Shown here piece after piece: positions 1 to 12,599 of a DNA stretch of 64,000 bases. The notes beneath the pieces were generated by a model, which did no database searches, was not told the origin of the DNA, and saw only the letters and a list, made by a program, of their open reading frames with translations. The stretch is from Elymus sibiricus (lineage: Eukaryota; Streptophyta; Magnoliopsida; Poales; Poaceae), in NCBI GenBank assembly GCA_039707655.1, contig CM077670.1:148532001-148596000 (forward strand). The letters are read 5' to 3'. Position numbers and translations under genes: made by a program. How positions within the stretch are numbered: the first letter of the stretch is position 1; every line of letters begins with the position of its first letter.

Positions 1-255
1 CGAGCTGCACGCTACCAGCAAGCTTTGCGCCGCTACCATAGCCGCAAAGTTCATGCCCGAAGCCTTGAGGAAGGCGACCTTGTTCTTTGGCGCATCTAAT
101 CCGCCAAGAAATCAAACAAGTTGATGCCGAAGTGGGAAGGCCCTTATCGGGTAGCGTGAGTCACCAGACCTGGCGCAGTCCGTCTGGAGACCGAGGATGG
201 CACTCCGGTGCAAAACTCATGGAATATTGAGCATCTTCGCAAGTTCTACCCGTGA
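1..255 (+). pseudogene. Gypsy polyprotein, C-terminal end (integrase tail)
   Basis: The plus strand reads as the last ~85 residues of a Ty3/gypsy polyprotein, after the integrase core. Family-typical blocks are RRYHSRKVHARSLEEGDLVL and KWEGPYRV, ending in EHLRKFYP followed by a TGA stop. In gypsy elements this segment follows the integrase DDE core and helps DNA binding. Two in-frame stops interrupt it (a TAA near base 98 and a TGA near 157), each one C-to-T step from a sense codon (CAA, CGA), which fits decay of a methylated copy. The upstream pol, gag and 5' LTR lie outside the window. It belongs to the same element as the antisense gene and the 3' LTR at 13272. Confidence 0.85.
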
Positions 256-1032
256 GGCGTAGTTGCCGGGTCTCCCGGCAATACCTTTTGTACGAGCCTT
301 GTCGGCGAGACATGTAACCCTTTGTACAAAGCCAGGCGCAGACCCTGTGCATAAGTGAAATAAAGCTAAGTAATTCACAACTCTTTGTTAAAGTACATTT
401 TTGCTTGTGTATGATTACATGTGATGTTGTGTTACACTTTGCATTGTATGAAATGATTAACGAGCCGTCAAGGCATCCAACCACTTCTTTCTCTTCTTTC
501 TTTTTTCTCAAAAGGACAGAAGGTTCCCTCGTGTGCAAGTTTCCCGGGGGGTGATGGTGTGGATACCATCAAATGACGTTCAAGTGATCATTTTGTAACA
601 AGAAGTACAACAAAGGAAAAGCTAAGTTGAAAAACTTTAAAATAATTTCTTTGTAGTAGTATTTGTATGAGAAACCTGCACGCTGAGGAACCTTGTCGAG
701 ATCAATCGCGCTCTTACTTTGTTTCGAGTCCGCTCAACAACTTATGCAGTTGCGTTGAGATCGTCAAAGGTAAAACTTGCCGGCAGCGGCGCTTCCAGTA
801 GGCTGCTAAGGATTCGTTCCTCAAGTGCTCGCGGCAAGCATGTGCACACCGGCAAGCTTCCGGCAAGCGTAGGGTATCACAAATCATGCAAAGGCAGGAT
901 AAAACAAGGAACATGGCATACATTCACTCTAAACTGCATAAGTTGCATTACATCACGAGCACAGTGCAAATCTAAATAAGGATTAAATTTGTCTTTTACA
1001 TGATAGCACTGGTGGCAAATGCAACGCCAAGG
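256..1032. other. Spacer between pol stop and antisense gene of the gypsy element
   Basis: Noncoding internal DNA of the host gypsy element between the pol stop codon and the 3' end of the minus-strand gene. I see only short ORFs without family features. It shares the GCCGGCAAG-type vocabulary found throughout this element. Confidence 0.5.
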
Positions 1033-4000
1033 CTAGTTCTGAAGATCGCCTTGGTGCCTGGGAACGAGAAGGACCTTGTCGGCTATAGGAGCACCAACCT
1101 TGTCAATAGCCGTGATGTCAAAGTTTTGTGGCAAGGTCTTGAATACCCCGGAGAGATCAACATCGGGATTGTGGTAGGCGACTTTGACGAGCACCTTGTA
1201 AAGGACGTCGCGACCAAATTTCCGGGATTCGTTGGCAAAGGAAGCAGACCTGTCTTCGTGATAAGTTTTCAAGGCATCAATGAGAGCCTCGAAGAACTTG
1301 GTCAGTCTGGCGCTGGCGGCCTCCTTGTCATTGACGGTGAAACTCTAGCTCCTCATGTCCATGACGGCAAGCTGGACAGTTATGCCTTCGGCAATGTTGA
1401 CGAGCCTATTAGTCCAGAGAGAGAGCACTTCACACAGTCTGGTGAACTGTTTTTCAGCATCAAGTCTAGAGGCTTCCTCTGTTTCGAGCTTCTCCGTCAA
1501 GATTATCTCTTTTTCCTTGGCGGATTCAAGATCTTTTTCCAAGGTGGCAAGTTTGGTTTTCTGATCATCCACTTCCTTGGCGGCCTTGTCAAGATCTTGG
1601 CACTTGGATGCTAGCTATGTCTGCAGCTCCCCTAGGGTGTGAGCCGCTTTCTGTGCTTCATCTTTGAGAGCCTCGATCTCTTTACTGTTGCCGGTGAGAT
1701 CTTCTTTCAATTTGTTCACTTGAGATTCTAAATTTGCCTTGGCAGTAGCAGTAGCTGCAGCTTCATCAGTGGCCTCCTTGAGCTTGGCGGCATTTTCACG
1801 AGCTTGGGTTTCAATGGATTCCTTGTGATTCTTTTCCAGCTCTTGCATCCTCTGCTCAAGGAACTTTTCAATCTGTTCATCCTTGCCGCTAAGTTTGGCA
1901 GCAAGGGCATCTTCCTATGCGGCAAGATCCTTCTCCCTGGTGTTGAGCTCGCGCTCTGCCAGCTTGTCGTCGAAAGCTGTTGCCTTTCCCTGAGCAGCGG
2001 CAAGCTTTTCTTCCTACCTCCTAAGATTGCGGGATTGCCCATTGTACCATGTACGTATCTCCTCCGCTTTCTCCTTGAGCCTTTCCTCGGCTAGCTCCAG
2101 AGCTTTGTGCCCGTCTTGGAGTTTGTCCCAATGCTTGCTGTAGCGATCTTGCACATCCTTGAAACCGGCAGCCATGGTTTTTAGGAAGGCAAGATCTGTC
2201 GCGCTGTCAGCAGCGTTGTCGGCTTCAGTGGCACTTTGGGAGAAGGGGGCTAGAATCTGGGCAATCTCATCGTCAAAGCTTGGATCTCCAGTTCCAGATG
2301 AACTGGGGGCTTCAGATCCTTGCTGAGGAGCGGCAAGCGTCAAGGTATCTATCAAGATTTGAGTGATTGGTGCGGCAGGTTGAATTCCAGGATTTGGCTT
2401 ATCGGCGCCAACCAGCACCATCTCTGTACTTGTCTGGATGGGGGCAGATGTGTTGTCGGGAGACTTCTCTAGCTCTCACGTAGCTTCCCTTGCCTCCTCG
2501 ACAACGGATCTGGCAGCCTCTTCGGCAAAGATCTTGGCGGCCTCATCAGCGGTGCTCTTTGCAATTTCTGCTATGTCTGCAAGAATCTCTCCTTCTTCGG
2601 GAGAAGCTGGATCTGCAAGATAGTACATAAGCAAGGAGCAGAAAGAAACTCAATTTACAAGTCAAGTTCAAGAAAACAAAAATTTGGAAAGTGCTTGGAA
2701 GCAAGTGGATTACCTATTGATTCTTGTTGAGGAAGGGTGGTTCCTTCCCTAGCAACTTTGGTTGCTGGCGCACGGTCATCGGCAGCTTCGCTTGCCGGGA
2801 CGGTCTCAGTGCGGACAAGCTCATCAGCAGAGGCCCTTGCCGGAGAAGCGCTCTCCGGGATGATGGTTGATGGAGGAGCCATGACAGGATCCGCCTCCAG
2901 GCGCCCTTCCTCCTGGTGGACTTCTCCCATCTCCTTGTCAAGCTCAGAAGGAGGAACATCAGTACCGGTGCTCACGAGCGGGAACTGCACTACAGCCTCA
3001 CGCTGGGGGCTGGGCTGAGGGCTGGTGACGGCAACATCGGCAGATGTAATCCCCTGCCCAGCGCTTGCCGCTTGCAGCCCTGGTTCGATTCGCCCTGTGC
3101 ACAAGTGGTTCTGTATCTCTGAGAAGACAAAAGAAATCAAGTCAAAATGACAGTCAAGATAAAATCAAGATGTCACGAAGACAAATGGATATACTTACTC
3201 TTCGTCTTCGGGCTCACTGAGGACGGAGAGGTCGTATCTCACTGGCGGAGGTGACTCCCTGGCTCTCTTGATTGCCGGTGGAGGCGAAGATGCCTGTTGA
3301 GAAGACCCAACTTCTCCGGCAACTTCTTGCTGGGAAGATGGACATTGGGCTAGAGGACGCCGAGTTGATTGCCGGTGAACTTCTTGTTGCTGGCCAGTCC
3401 TGATGGTCGTCTTCTTCACGGCAGGGCCAGTTCATGATGAAGAAGGGCGTACTATTTCTTGACTAGATGCCTTCCGAAGAACGCGTGCCTTCTTCTTTGG
3501 GTCTTGGGGATCTCCTTCCTCCTCGGGCTCACCGGCAACTTCCTCCCCGGCAGGCTCTTCTTGGTGCTCTTCGACAACTTCTTCAGCAGGGGTCTCTTCC
3601 TCCTCTTCAGCTGCCGCAGCCCGGGAACCACTAGCTTTGCTGGCCTTCAAGGCCTCCTCGGCTCTGTGGGCAATGTATGCCAGTTTTTCATCTCTGGTGG
3701 CACGGATGAGGTCCTTCTCTTCTCGAGTGGCCCTCTCTGTCAAGTTAGAAGCCCAGGCCATTTCATCTTCGAGTGATGGTTCTTCCCAGTCAGCTTCAAC
3801 TCCTTGGGCGTTACATGCTGGCATCATCCCAAGATGGAATCCTTGGCGGAATTGATATGCAGTGGTACGACTTTGGCCGGCAAGTGAAATTTGCCGGAAG
3901 TCCTGAACAGCTGATGACAGAGGCTGATGTGTTGCATGACCGTCAAGTTATTGCCCAGCCCTAGATACAGCCGCATGATGTCAGCGGTGTTCTGGTACTC

Positions 4001-4083
4001 CCAAGTGTACCTCTGCCTCTTCTGCAGCGGTGCAATGCGTCGCCGGAGGAAGTCAGCTCCTACCATTTCAATGGTCAGCCCGG

Positions 4084-5489
4084 TGATACGTCCCAAACGT
4101 ATCTACTTTTCCAAACACTTTTGCTCTAGTTTGGACTCTAATTTGCATGATTTGACTGGAACTAACCCGGACTGACGCTATTTTCAGCAGAATTGCCATG
4201 GTGTTGTTTTTGTGCAGAAATAAAAGTTCTCGGATGGACCAGAAAATTTACGGAGAATTATTTCAGAATATATAAAAAATACTGGCGCAAAGATCCACTA
4301 GAGGGGGGGCCACCAGGCGCCACAAGCCTGGGGGGCACGCCCACCCCCCAGGGCGCGCCTGGCAGGCTTGTGGGCCCCTAGTAGCTCCGTTTGACCTAAC
4401 TCCAACGCTATAAGTACCTATTCGTGGAGAAAAAATCAGAGAGAAAGAATCATCGCGTTTTACGAGACGGAGCTGCCGCCACCTCCTGTTCTTCATCGGG
4501 AGGGCTGATCTGGAGTCCGTTCGGGGCTCCGGAGAGGGGGATTCGACGCCGTCATCATCATCAACTATCCTCCATCACCAATTTCATGATGCTCACCGCC
4601 ATGCATGAGTAATTTCTTCGTAGGCTTGCTGGACGGTGATGGGTTGGATGAGATTTACCATGTAATCGAGTCAATTTGGTAGGGCTTTGATCCCTAGTAT
4701 CCACTATGTTCTGAGATTGATGTTGCTATGACTTTGCTATGCTTAATGCTTGTCACTAGGGCCCGAGTGCCATGATTTCAGATCTGAACCCTCTATGTTT
4801 TCATGAATATATTTGAGTTCTTGATCCTATCGTGCAAGTTATATGCACCTGTTACGTGTCATGATCCGCATACCCCAAGGTGAAAATAATTGGGATTCTT
4901 TCCGGTGATTGCCGTAGTTTGAGGAGTTCATGTATTCACTATGTGCTAATGCTTTGTTCTGGTTCTCTATTAAAAGGAGGCCTTAATATTCCTTAGTTTC
5001 CTTAAGGACCCCGCTACCACGGGAGGGTAGGACAAAAGATGTCATGCAAGTTCTTACTATAAGCACGTATGACTATACACGGAATACATGCCTACATTAC
5101 ATTGATGAATTGGAGCTATTGTGTATCGCCCTAGGTTGTGACTGTTACATGATGAATGTCATCCAACATAATTATCCATCACTGATCCAATGCCTATGCT
5201 TTTCGCATATTGATCTTTGCTAAGATACTTTCGTTGTTGCTGCTGTTACAATCACTACAAAACTGCTTCTGTTACTGTTACTACTGTTACTACTGCTCTT
5301 GAAACTATCATACTATTGTGCTACTAAACACTTTGCTGCAGATATTTAGTTCTCCAGGTGTGCTTGAATTGACAACTCAACTGCTAATACTCGCAAATAT
5401 TCTTTGGCTCCCCTTGTGTCGAATCAATAAATCTAGGTGAAATACTACCCGCGAAAACTGTTGCGATCCCCTATACTTGTGGGTTATCA
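4084..5489 (+). mobile_element. Solo LTR of a gypsy element
   Basis: A 1406 bp unit begins TGATACGTCCC and ends TGGGTTATCA, the TG...CA ends of an LTR. A plant TATA box (GCTATAAGTACC, near 4408) puts it in plus orientation. No internal domain or second LTR accompanies it, so it is a solo LTR left by LTR-LTR recombination. It cuts the antisense gene in frame: reading across the gap while dropping one 5 bp copy restores the same codon phase. Flanks CCCGG (4079-4083) and CTCGA (5490-5494) match at 3 of 5 bases, with C/T and G/A differences as expected of a deaminated target duplication. I do not assign a family name. Confidence 0.85.
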
Positions 5490-5917
5490 CTCGACAGCCT
5501 TGAGACGAGCAATCCTGTTCAGCACCAAGGAATGTTTCTTGTCGCTGGCGCCAAGATCACTCTATTTCTTGCCGCGGTCAATCTTCTCTGTGCGCGGCAA
5601 GCAGAAATTCGGGAAATCCTTCTCCTTTATCCAGCACCACTCTGCCCGCCACTCTTCCCATTTCAGATGCAGCAGCCCAGTAAGATATTTTCCTTTGGCC
5701 TTAGCCCGGGGAATCCATGTCACTCTGCCGGAGAGTGCATCACCTTCAATGCGGGGGATGAAGAAGTGGCAGAAGAGATCAACATTAGGGACGACTCCGA
5801 CAAACTTTTCGCACATGTGGGCGAAGACTGACATGCAAGTCATTGCATTGGGAGTGAAATCCAGCAGTCGAAACCCAAATGTATACATCAGCTCAGTGAA
5901 GAAATCTGAATAGGGAG

Positions 5918-7483
5918 TGCTACATGTGAGCTGCGTTGGGATTTCCCCGAAGAGGAGGGGATTATGCAGTACAGTAGAGATAAGTATTTCCCTCAATTAT
6001 GAAACCAAGGTTATCAATCCAGTAAGAGAATCATGCAACAACTCATTAGCAGCACCTGCACACAAAATAACAAATCCTTGCACCCAACACGAACAAGGGG
6101 TTGTCAATCCCTTGGCGGTTATTTGCAAGATTAAATTGTATGGTGATAGATAGATAGATCGAACAAAAATACAAAATAAAATAAATAAAGTAAAATTGCA
6201 GCAAGGTATTTTTAGGATTTTTAATATATGATAAAGGTAGACCCAGGGGGCATAGTTTTCACTAGAGGCTTCTCTCTTGAAAATAGCATACGGTGGGTAA
6301 AAAAAATTACTGTTGGGCAATTGATAGAAAAGCAAATAATCATGACGATATCCAAGGCAATGATCATGTATATAGGCATCACGTCCGAGACAAGTAGACC
6401 GACTCCTGCCTGCATCTACTACTATTACTCCACACATCGACCGCTATCCAGCATGCATCTAGAGTATTAAGTTCATAAAGAACGGAGTAACGCCTTAAGC
6501 AAGATGACATGATGTAGACAAAGTAAACTCACACATGAATAAACCCCATATTTTTATCCTTAATAGCAACGATGCAATACGTGTCATGTCCCCTACTGTC
6601 ACTGGGATTGAGCACCGCAAGATCGAACCCATTACAAAGCACCTCTCCCATTGCAAGACAAATCAATCTAGTTGGCCAAACCAAATCAATAGATCGGAGA
6701 GAAATACGAAGCTATAACAATCATGCATAAAAGAGTTCAAAGAAAACTCAAATAATATTCATGGATAATATGATCATAAACTCACAATTCATCGGATCCC
6801 AACAAACACACCGCAAAAAGTGATTACATCGGATAGAACTCCAAGAACATGGAGGAGATCATTGTATTGAAGATCAAATAGAGAGAAGAAGCCATCTAGC
6901 TACTAACTATGGACCCATAGGTCTGTGGTAAACTACTCACGCATCATCGGAAGGGCAGCAAGGTTGATGTAGAGCCCCTCCGTGGTCGAATCCCCCTCCG
7001 GCAGAGTGCCGGAAAAGGCCTCCAGATGGGATCTCTCGAGGATAGGAACTTGCAGCGGCGGAAAAAGTATTTCGTGGACTCCTCTGTTGGTTTCCTGATT
7101 TTAGAGAATTTATAGAGGCGGAGTTAGGTCAAACGGAGCCATGTGGGCCCCACGAGCCACCAGGGCGCGCCCCAGCCCCCTGGGCACGCCGTGGTGCCTC
7201 GTGGGCCACTGCTCCATCTTCTCGTCCCCTCCTGAAGCTTCCAGGGTCTCTGATGTCCAGAAAAAATCTCCAAAAAGTTTCGTGGCATTTGGACTTCGTT
7301 TGGTACTGATATTCTGAAAAACCAAAAACAGGCAAAAAACAGCAACTAGCACTGGGCACTAAGTTAATAGGTTAGTCCCAAAAAATGATATATAATTGCT
7401 TGTAAATGTATATAAAACATCCAAGATTGATACTATAATAGCATGGAACAATCAAAAATTATAGATACGTTGGAGACGTATCA
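5918..7483 (-). repeat. 3' LTR (left copy) of the LARD-like element
   Basis: It starts TGCTACATGTGAGC and ends GACGTATCA on the plus strand, i.e. TGATACGTC...GTAGCA in the element's own direction. On the minus strand CTCTATAAATTCTC near 7100 is a TATA box. It differs from the right copy by scattered substitutions, a longer GC-rich stretch (about 19 bp present near 7158-7182 and absent from the right copy) and fewer GATA repeats near 6145. Confidence 0.9.
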
Positions 7484-10117
7484 AGCATCCCCAAGCTTAA
7501 TTCCTGCTTGTCCTCGAGTAGGTAAATGATAAAAACAGAATTTTTGATGTGGAATGCTACCTATCATATTCATCATATACTCTTTTCTTTTGTAGCATGG
7601 ACATTTGGACTTGAATGATTCAAAGCAATAGTCTATAGTTTGACATGGAGACATAAATACTCAAGCACACTAACAAGCAACCATGTCTTTCAAAATATCA
7701 ACCCTAAGGAAAGCTATCCCTAGCCCATTATGCTCAATCATTGATCCATTCATGAAACACACTCAATATTAGCTACACCCAATGCACAAGTATGACAATA
7801 GTGCTCTCTAGTTGGTGCTTTGTAAGAGAAGATGGAGACTCAAAAATAAAACTAAAAATTGCATAAAAGTAAATAGATAGGCCCTTCGCAAAGGGAAGCA
7901 GAGATTTGCAGAGGTGCCAGAGCTCAAGGCTAAAATTAGAGAGATAAAATTGTTTTGAGAGGCATGCTTTTCCTGTCAACGAAAATGACCGAGAATTCCC
8001 AATATCTTCCATGCTAGACACATTATAGGCAGTTCCCAAACAGAAAGTAAAGTTTATTTCCTTTCCACCATTCTTTCACAATCCATGGCTAGCCGTATTC
8101 ACGGGTGCCTTACATACCAACAATTTCCAAGGAATTTATTATTATCATCATATTATTCTTATTTTTCATTTCAGGACTGGGCATCCCTATTACCTTGCCA
8201 CTTTCTCGTGCAATGACAAGTTAATAAACACTCATCGTGACAATAACACACCTAGCATGGAAAATATTGGACATCCCCTGCCGCTTCATGAGCGGTACAG
8301 GCACACAAAACGGAAAATTATTTTTGAAAAATTGAGTTGGCACATGCAAATTTACTTGGAACGGCATTGAAATACCGCATATAGGTAGGTATGGTGGACT
8401 CATTTGACACAACTTTGGGTTTAAGGAGTTGGATGCACAAGCAGCATTCCCACTTAGTATAAATGAAGGCTAGCAAATAGATTGAGAAGCGACCAACCAA
8501 AAAGCAAAAACGGTCATAAACATGCATTGAACATAACTAACACGGAATAATGCACCATAAGTACAATATAATTTCGTTGCATAACTATTGACTTTATGTG
8601 CATGCATAGGGAATCACAAACTTTAACACCAACATTCTTACTAAATCACAATTACTCACTAACATGACTCACATATTATCATCTCCATATCGCAAAACTA
8701 TTGCAAGGAATCAAACTTATCATATCCAATGATCTATATGAAAGTTTTTATTATATCCCTCTTGAATATTCATCACTTTGGGACCAAATTCATATCTTGT
8801 GCAAATTACCATTACTATTATCAACTCTCAAAAATATATAAGTGAAGCATGAGAGTGCAAATATTTCTTCAAAATTTAATCTTATCAACTCTCAAAATAA
8901 TATGAGTGAAGCATGAGATTTCAAATATTTATTCAAAATATAGTCACCGCCGTGCTCAAAAAGATTTAAGTGAAGCACTAGAGCAACTGCCTAGCTCAAA
9001 AGATATAAGTGAAGCACATGCATAAAGTATTCTAACAAATCATGATAAATGTGTGGCTCTCTCAAATAAGTGTGTCCAGCAAAGATTATTGTGAAAAACT
9101 AAAAAGCAAACAAAGCAAAGACTCATATAATACACGACGCTCCAAGCAAAACTCATGATATGTGACAAATAAAATATAGCTCCAATTAAAATTACAGATA
9201 GTTGGTAGAAGAAAGAGGGGATGCCTTCCGGGGCATCCCCAAGCTTAGTTGCTTGGGAGTCCTTGAATATTACCTTGGGGTGCCTCGGGCATCCCCAAGC
9301 TTAGGCTCTTGCCACTCCTTATTCCTTCATCTATCGTGATCTCACCCAAAACTTGAAAACTTCAATCACACAAAACTCAACAAAACCTTCGTGAGATCCG
9401 TTAGTATAATAAAGCAAATCACTAATTTAAGTACTGTTGAAAATCCATTCATATTTTATTTTTGCATTATACCTACTGTATTCTAACTTCTCCATGCCTT
9501 ATACCCCCCGATACAATCCATAGTTTCATCAAAACAAGCAAAACAATGCATCAAAAACAGAATCTGTCAAAAACAGAACAGTCTGTAGCAATCTGAATAT
9601 TGACCATACTTATGTAACTCCAAAAATTCTGAAAAATTAGGACAACGTGGGAAATTTTTATATTAATCATATATAAAAAATTCAGAATTTTATCACGTTC
9701 CAGTAAAAAACCAAAATTCCAGCACTGGACGCAAAAGTTTCTATTTTTGCACAGGATCAAAGCAACTATCATCGAAATCATCCCAAAGGATTTACTTGGC
9801 ACAAACACTAATTTAAACACAAAAACACAATCTTAACAGTAGCATAAATGTGCAAACACTCAAAAACAGAAGAATAAAAATTTATTGGGTTGTCTCCCAA
9901 CAAGCTCTTTCTTTATAGCCATTAAGATAGGCTTGAAATTTCAATGATGCTCACATGAAAGATAGTAATTTAAACACGAAGAGAGCATCATGCAACATGT
10001 GAAAAACATATTTAAGTCTAACATAATTCCCATGCATAGGCATTTCATAAGCAAACAAATTATCAAGACAAGCAAAACGTAGCGTATGCAAGGAAGAAGA
10101 AAGAAACAATAGCAATC
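7484..10117. other. AT-rich interior of the LARD-like element, no gene seen
   Basis: This stretch is AT-rich with only short ORFs. Repeated GCATCCCCAAGCTTA motifs at about 7485, 9230 and 9290 resemble the polypurine tract on the minus strand, suggesting internal duplications of the 3' end. I looked for RT (YxDD) and integrase motifs in both strands and saw none. Confidence 0.6.
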
Positions 10118-10807
10118 TCAACATGAAGAGAGGTAATTTAGTAACATGAAGATTTCTACAACCATATTTGCCTCTCTCATAATAATTACATGTAGTATCA
10201 TATTCAAATTCAAAATATAACTATCATGTAAAACATTCTCTTTATGATCCAAATGCATGCAAATCTTATAATCTTCCAAGAAAGTGGGATTAACATCAAC
10301 TAAAGTCATGACCTCTCCAAACCCACTTTTATCATATAATTCATAAAATTGATAATTCTCCAAAGTAGTGGGATCATTATAACCTAAAGTTGACACTCTT
10401 CCAAAACCACTTTTAATATTATTGCAAACATTATTATCAATAACATATTCATCATGAAGCTTAAATAAATTTTCAAGATCATAAGAAGTATTATCACCCC
10501 AATCGTGATCATTGCAATAAGTAGTGGACATAACAAAATTGTCATCCCCAAGCTTGTAGTTTTGCATATCATTAGCACAATTGACATTAATAGAATTTAT
10601 AATAACATCATTGCAATCATGCTTTTCAATCAAGGGGCTATCATGAATCACTTTATAAATTTCTTCTTCTAACACTTCATCACAATTTCCAGATTCATGA
10701 TTTTCAAGCAAAACTTCATAGAGATAATCAAGTGCACTCAACTCACTAGCAATTGGTTCATCATAATTGGATCTTTTGAAAAGATTAGCAAGTGGATGAG
10801 GATCCAT
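10118..10807 (-). CDS. Hypothetical protein of the LARD-like element
   Basis: A 229-codon ORF begins MDPHPLANLFKRSN and is rich in Asn, Asp and His, with pairs such as YCNDHDWGDN and blocks LENYQFYELYDKSGFG. No known domain, signal peptide or convincing membrane segment is visible. It starts about 230 bp inside the right LTR, the position where gag normally begins, so it may be a diverged or substitute gag-region product. It has no CCHC zinc knuckle. AT-rich codon use matches the surrounding element. Whether it is translated is unknown. Confidence 0.5.
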   Translation of the reverse strand: MDPHPLANLFKRSNYDEPIASELSALDYLYEVLLENHESGNCDEVLEEEIYKVIHDSPLIEKHDCNDVIINSINVNCANDMQNYKLGDDNFVMSTTYCNDHDWGDNTSYDLENLFKLHDEYVIDNNVCNNIKSGFGRVSTLGYNDPTTLENYQFYELYDKSGFGEVMTLVDVNPTFLEDYKICMHLDHKENVLHDSYILNLNMILHVIIMREANMVVEIFMLLNYLSSC

Positions 10808-11011
10808 ATCAATAGATTTTTGCTTTCACCTTCTGTTTTTGTGTGTTGTCATGAAGGCAATAAAAGCTAGCAAGCAAATAAAAATATTTTTGTGCTTTTG
10901 TAAAACTTATTTTAGAAGTGGGGGATATGAAAATGAGAGGCAAAGGCAAATAAAATAAATGCAAGGAGATGAAAGTTTATGCGTAGGTACTTGATAGATG
11001 TTGATGATGTC

Positions 11012-11029
11012 TCCCCGGAAACGGCGCCA
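11012..11029 (-). promoter_or_regulatory. Primer binding site, tRNA-Asp type
   Basis: On the minus strand TGGCGCCGTTTCCGGGGA lies 11 bases inside the right LTR. It matches the complement of a plant tRNA-Asp 3' end at all but one position (T for G). It fixes the right LTR as the 5' LTR. Confidence 0.8.
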
Positions 11030-11040
11030 GAAATTCTTCT

Positions 11041-12599
11041 TGCTACTTGTGAGCTGCGTTGGGATTTCCCCGAAGAGGAGGGGATCATGCAGTACAGTAG
11101 AGATAAGTATTTCCCTCAATTATGAAACCAAGGTTATCAATCCAGTAGGAGAATCACGCAACAACTCGTTAGCAGCACCTGCACACAAAATAACAAATTC
11201 TTGCACCTAACGCGAACAAGGGGTTGTCAATCCCTTGGCGGTTATTTGCAAGATTAAATTGTATGGTGATAGATAGATAGATAGATAGATAGATCAAACA
11301 AAAATAAAAAATAAAATAAATAAAGTAAAATTGCAGCAAGGTATGTTTAGGATTTTGAATATATGATAAAGGTAGACCCGGGGGGCATAGTTTTCACTAG
11401 AGGCTTCTCTCTTGAAAATAGCATACGGTGGGTAAACAAATTACTGTTGGGCAATTGATAGAAAAGCAAATAATCATGACGATATCCAAGGCAATGATCA
11501 TGTATATAGGCATCACGTCCGAGACAAGTAGACCGACTCCTGCCTGCATCTACTACTATTACTCCACACATCGACCGCTATCCAGCATGCATCTAGAGTA
11601 TTAAGTTCATAAAGAACGGAGTAACGCCTTAAGCAAGATGACATGATGTAGACAAAGTAAACTCACACATGAATAAACCCCATATTTTTATCCTTAATAG
11701 CAATGATACAATACGTGTCATGTCCCCTACTGTCACTGGGATTGAGCACCGCAAGATCGAACCCATTACAAAGCACCTCTCCCATTGCAAGACAAATCAA
11801 TCTACTTGGCCAAACCAAATCAATAGATCGGAGAGAAATACGAAGCTATAACAATCATGCATAAAAGAGTTCAGAGAAAACTCAAATAATATTCATGGAT
11901 AATCTGATCATAAACTCACAATTCATCGGATCCCAACAAACACACCACAAAAAGTGATTACATCGGATAGAACTCCAAGAACATCGAGGAGATCATTGTA
12001 TTGAAGATCAAATAGAGAGAAGAAGCCATCTAGCTACTAACTATGGACCCGTAGGTCTATGGTAAACTACTCACGCATCATCGGAAGGGCAGCAAGGTTG
12101 ATGTAGAGCCCCTCCGTGGTCGAATCCCCCTTCGGCAGAGTGCCGGAAAAGGCCTCCAGATGGGATCTCTCGAGAACAGGAACTTGTGGCGGCGGAAAAA
12201 GTATTTCATGGACTCCTCTGTTGGTTTCCCGATTTTAGAGAATTTATAGAGGTGGAGTTAGGTCAAACGGAGCCACGTGGGCCCCACGAGCCACCAGGGC
12301 GCGCCGTGGTGCCTCGTGGGCCACTGCTCCATCTTCTCGTCCCCTCCCGAAGCTTCCAGGGTCTCTTATGTCCAGAAAAATTTCTCCAAAAAGTTTCGTG
12401 GAATTTGGACTTCGTTTGGTACTGATATTCTGAAAATCCAAAAACAGGCAAAAAACAGCAACTGGCACTGGGCACTAAGTTAATAGGTTAGTCCCAAAAA
12501 ATGATATATAATTGCTTGTAAATGTATATAAAACATCCAAGATTGATACTATAATAGCATGGAACAATCAAAAATTATAGATATGTTGGAGACGTATCA
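11041..12599 (-). repeat. 5' LTR (right copy) of the LARD-like element
   Basis: It matches the left LTR over its full length, with the same ends and a TATA box (CTCTATAAATTCTC) on the minus strand near 12245. It carries an expanded GATA run near 11268-11293 and lacks the short GC-rich segment of the left copy. The two LTRs still align almost continuously, implying a moderately recent insertion. Confidence 0.9.

Larger units (their letters stand above)
5918..12599 (-). mobile_element. Complete LTR retrotransposon without pol (LARD-like gypsy)
   Basis: Two LTRs of 1566 and 1559 bp flank 3557 bp of internal DNA. Perfect 5 bp target duplications GGGAG lie at 5913-5917 and 12600-12604. The primer binding site near the right LTR, the TATA boxes on the minus strand and a purine-rich tract (GCTTGGGGATGCT) next to the left LTR show it is transcribed leftward. 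I found no protease, reverse transcriptase, RNase H or integrase; the interior holds one 229-codon ORF and AT-rich DNA. It therefore looks non-autonomous and would need pol supplied in trans. The Triticeae gypsy groups Sabrina/WHAM and Fatima have similar PBS and LTR ends, but I cannot decide between them. Confidence 0.9.

Noticed and set aside
1000..1614. 204-codon plus-strand ORF.
   Set aside because: Antisense shadow of the conserved minus-strand gypsy accessory gene.
7484..11040. Search for reverse transcriptase and integrase in the inner LTR element.
   Set aside because: No YxDD, HHCC or DDE-type motif found in either strand, so the element is called pol-less.
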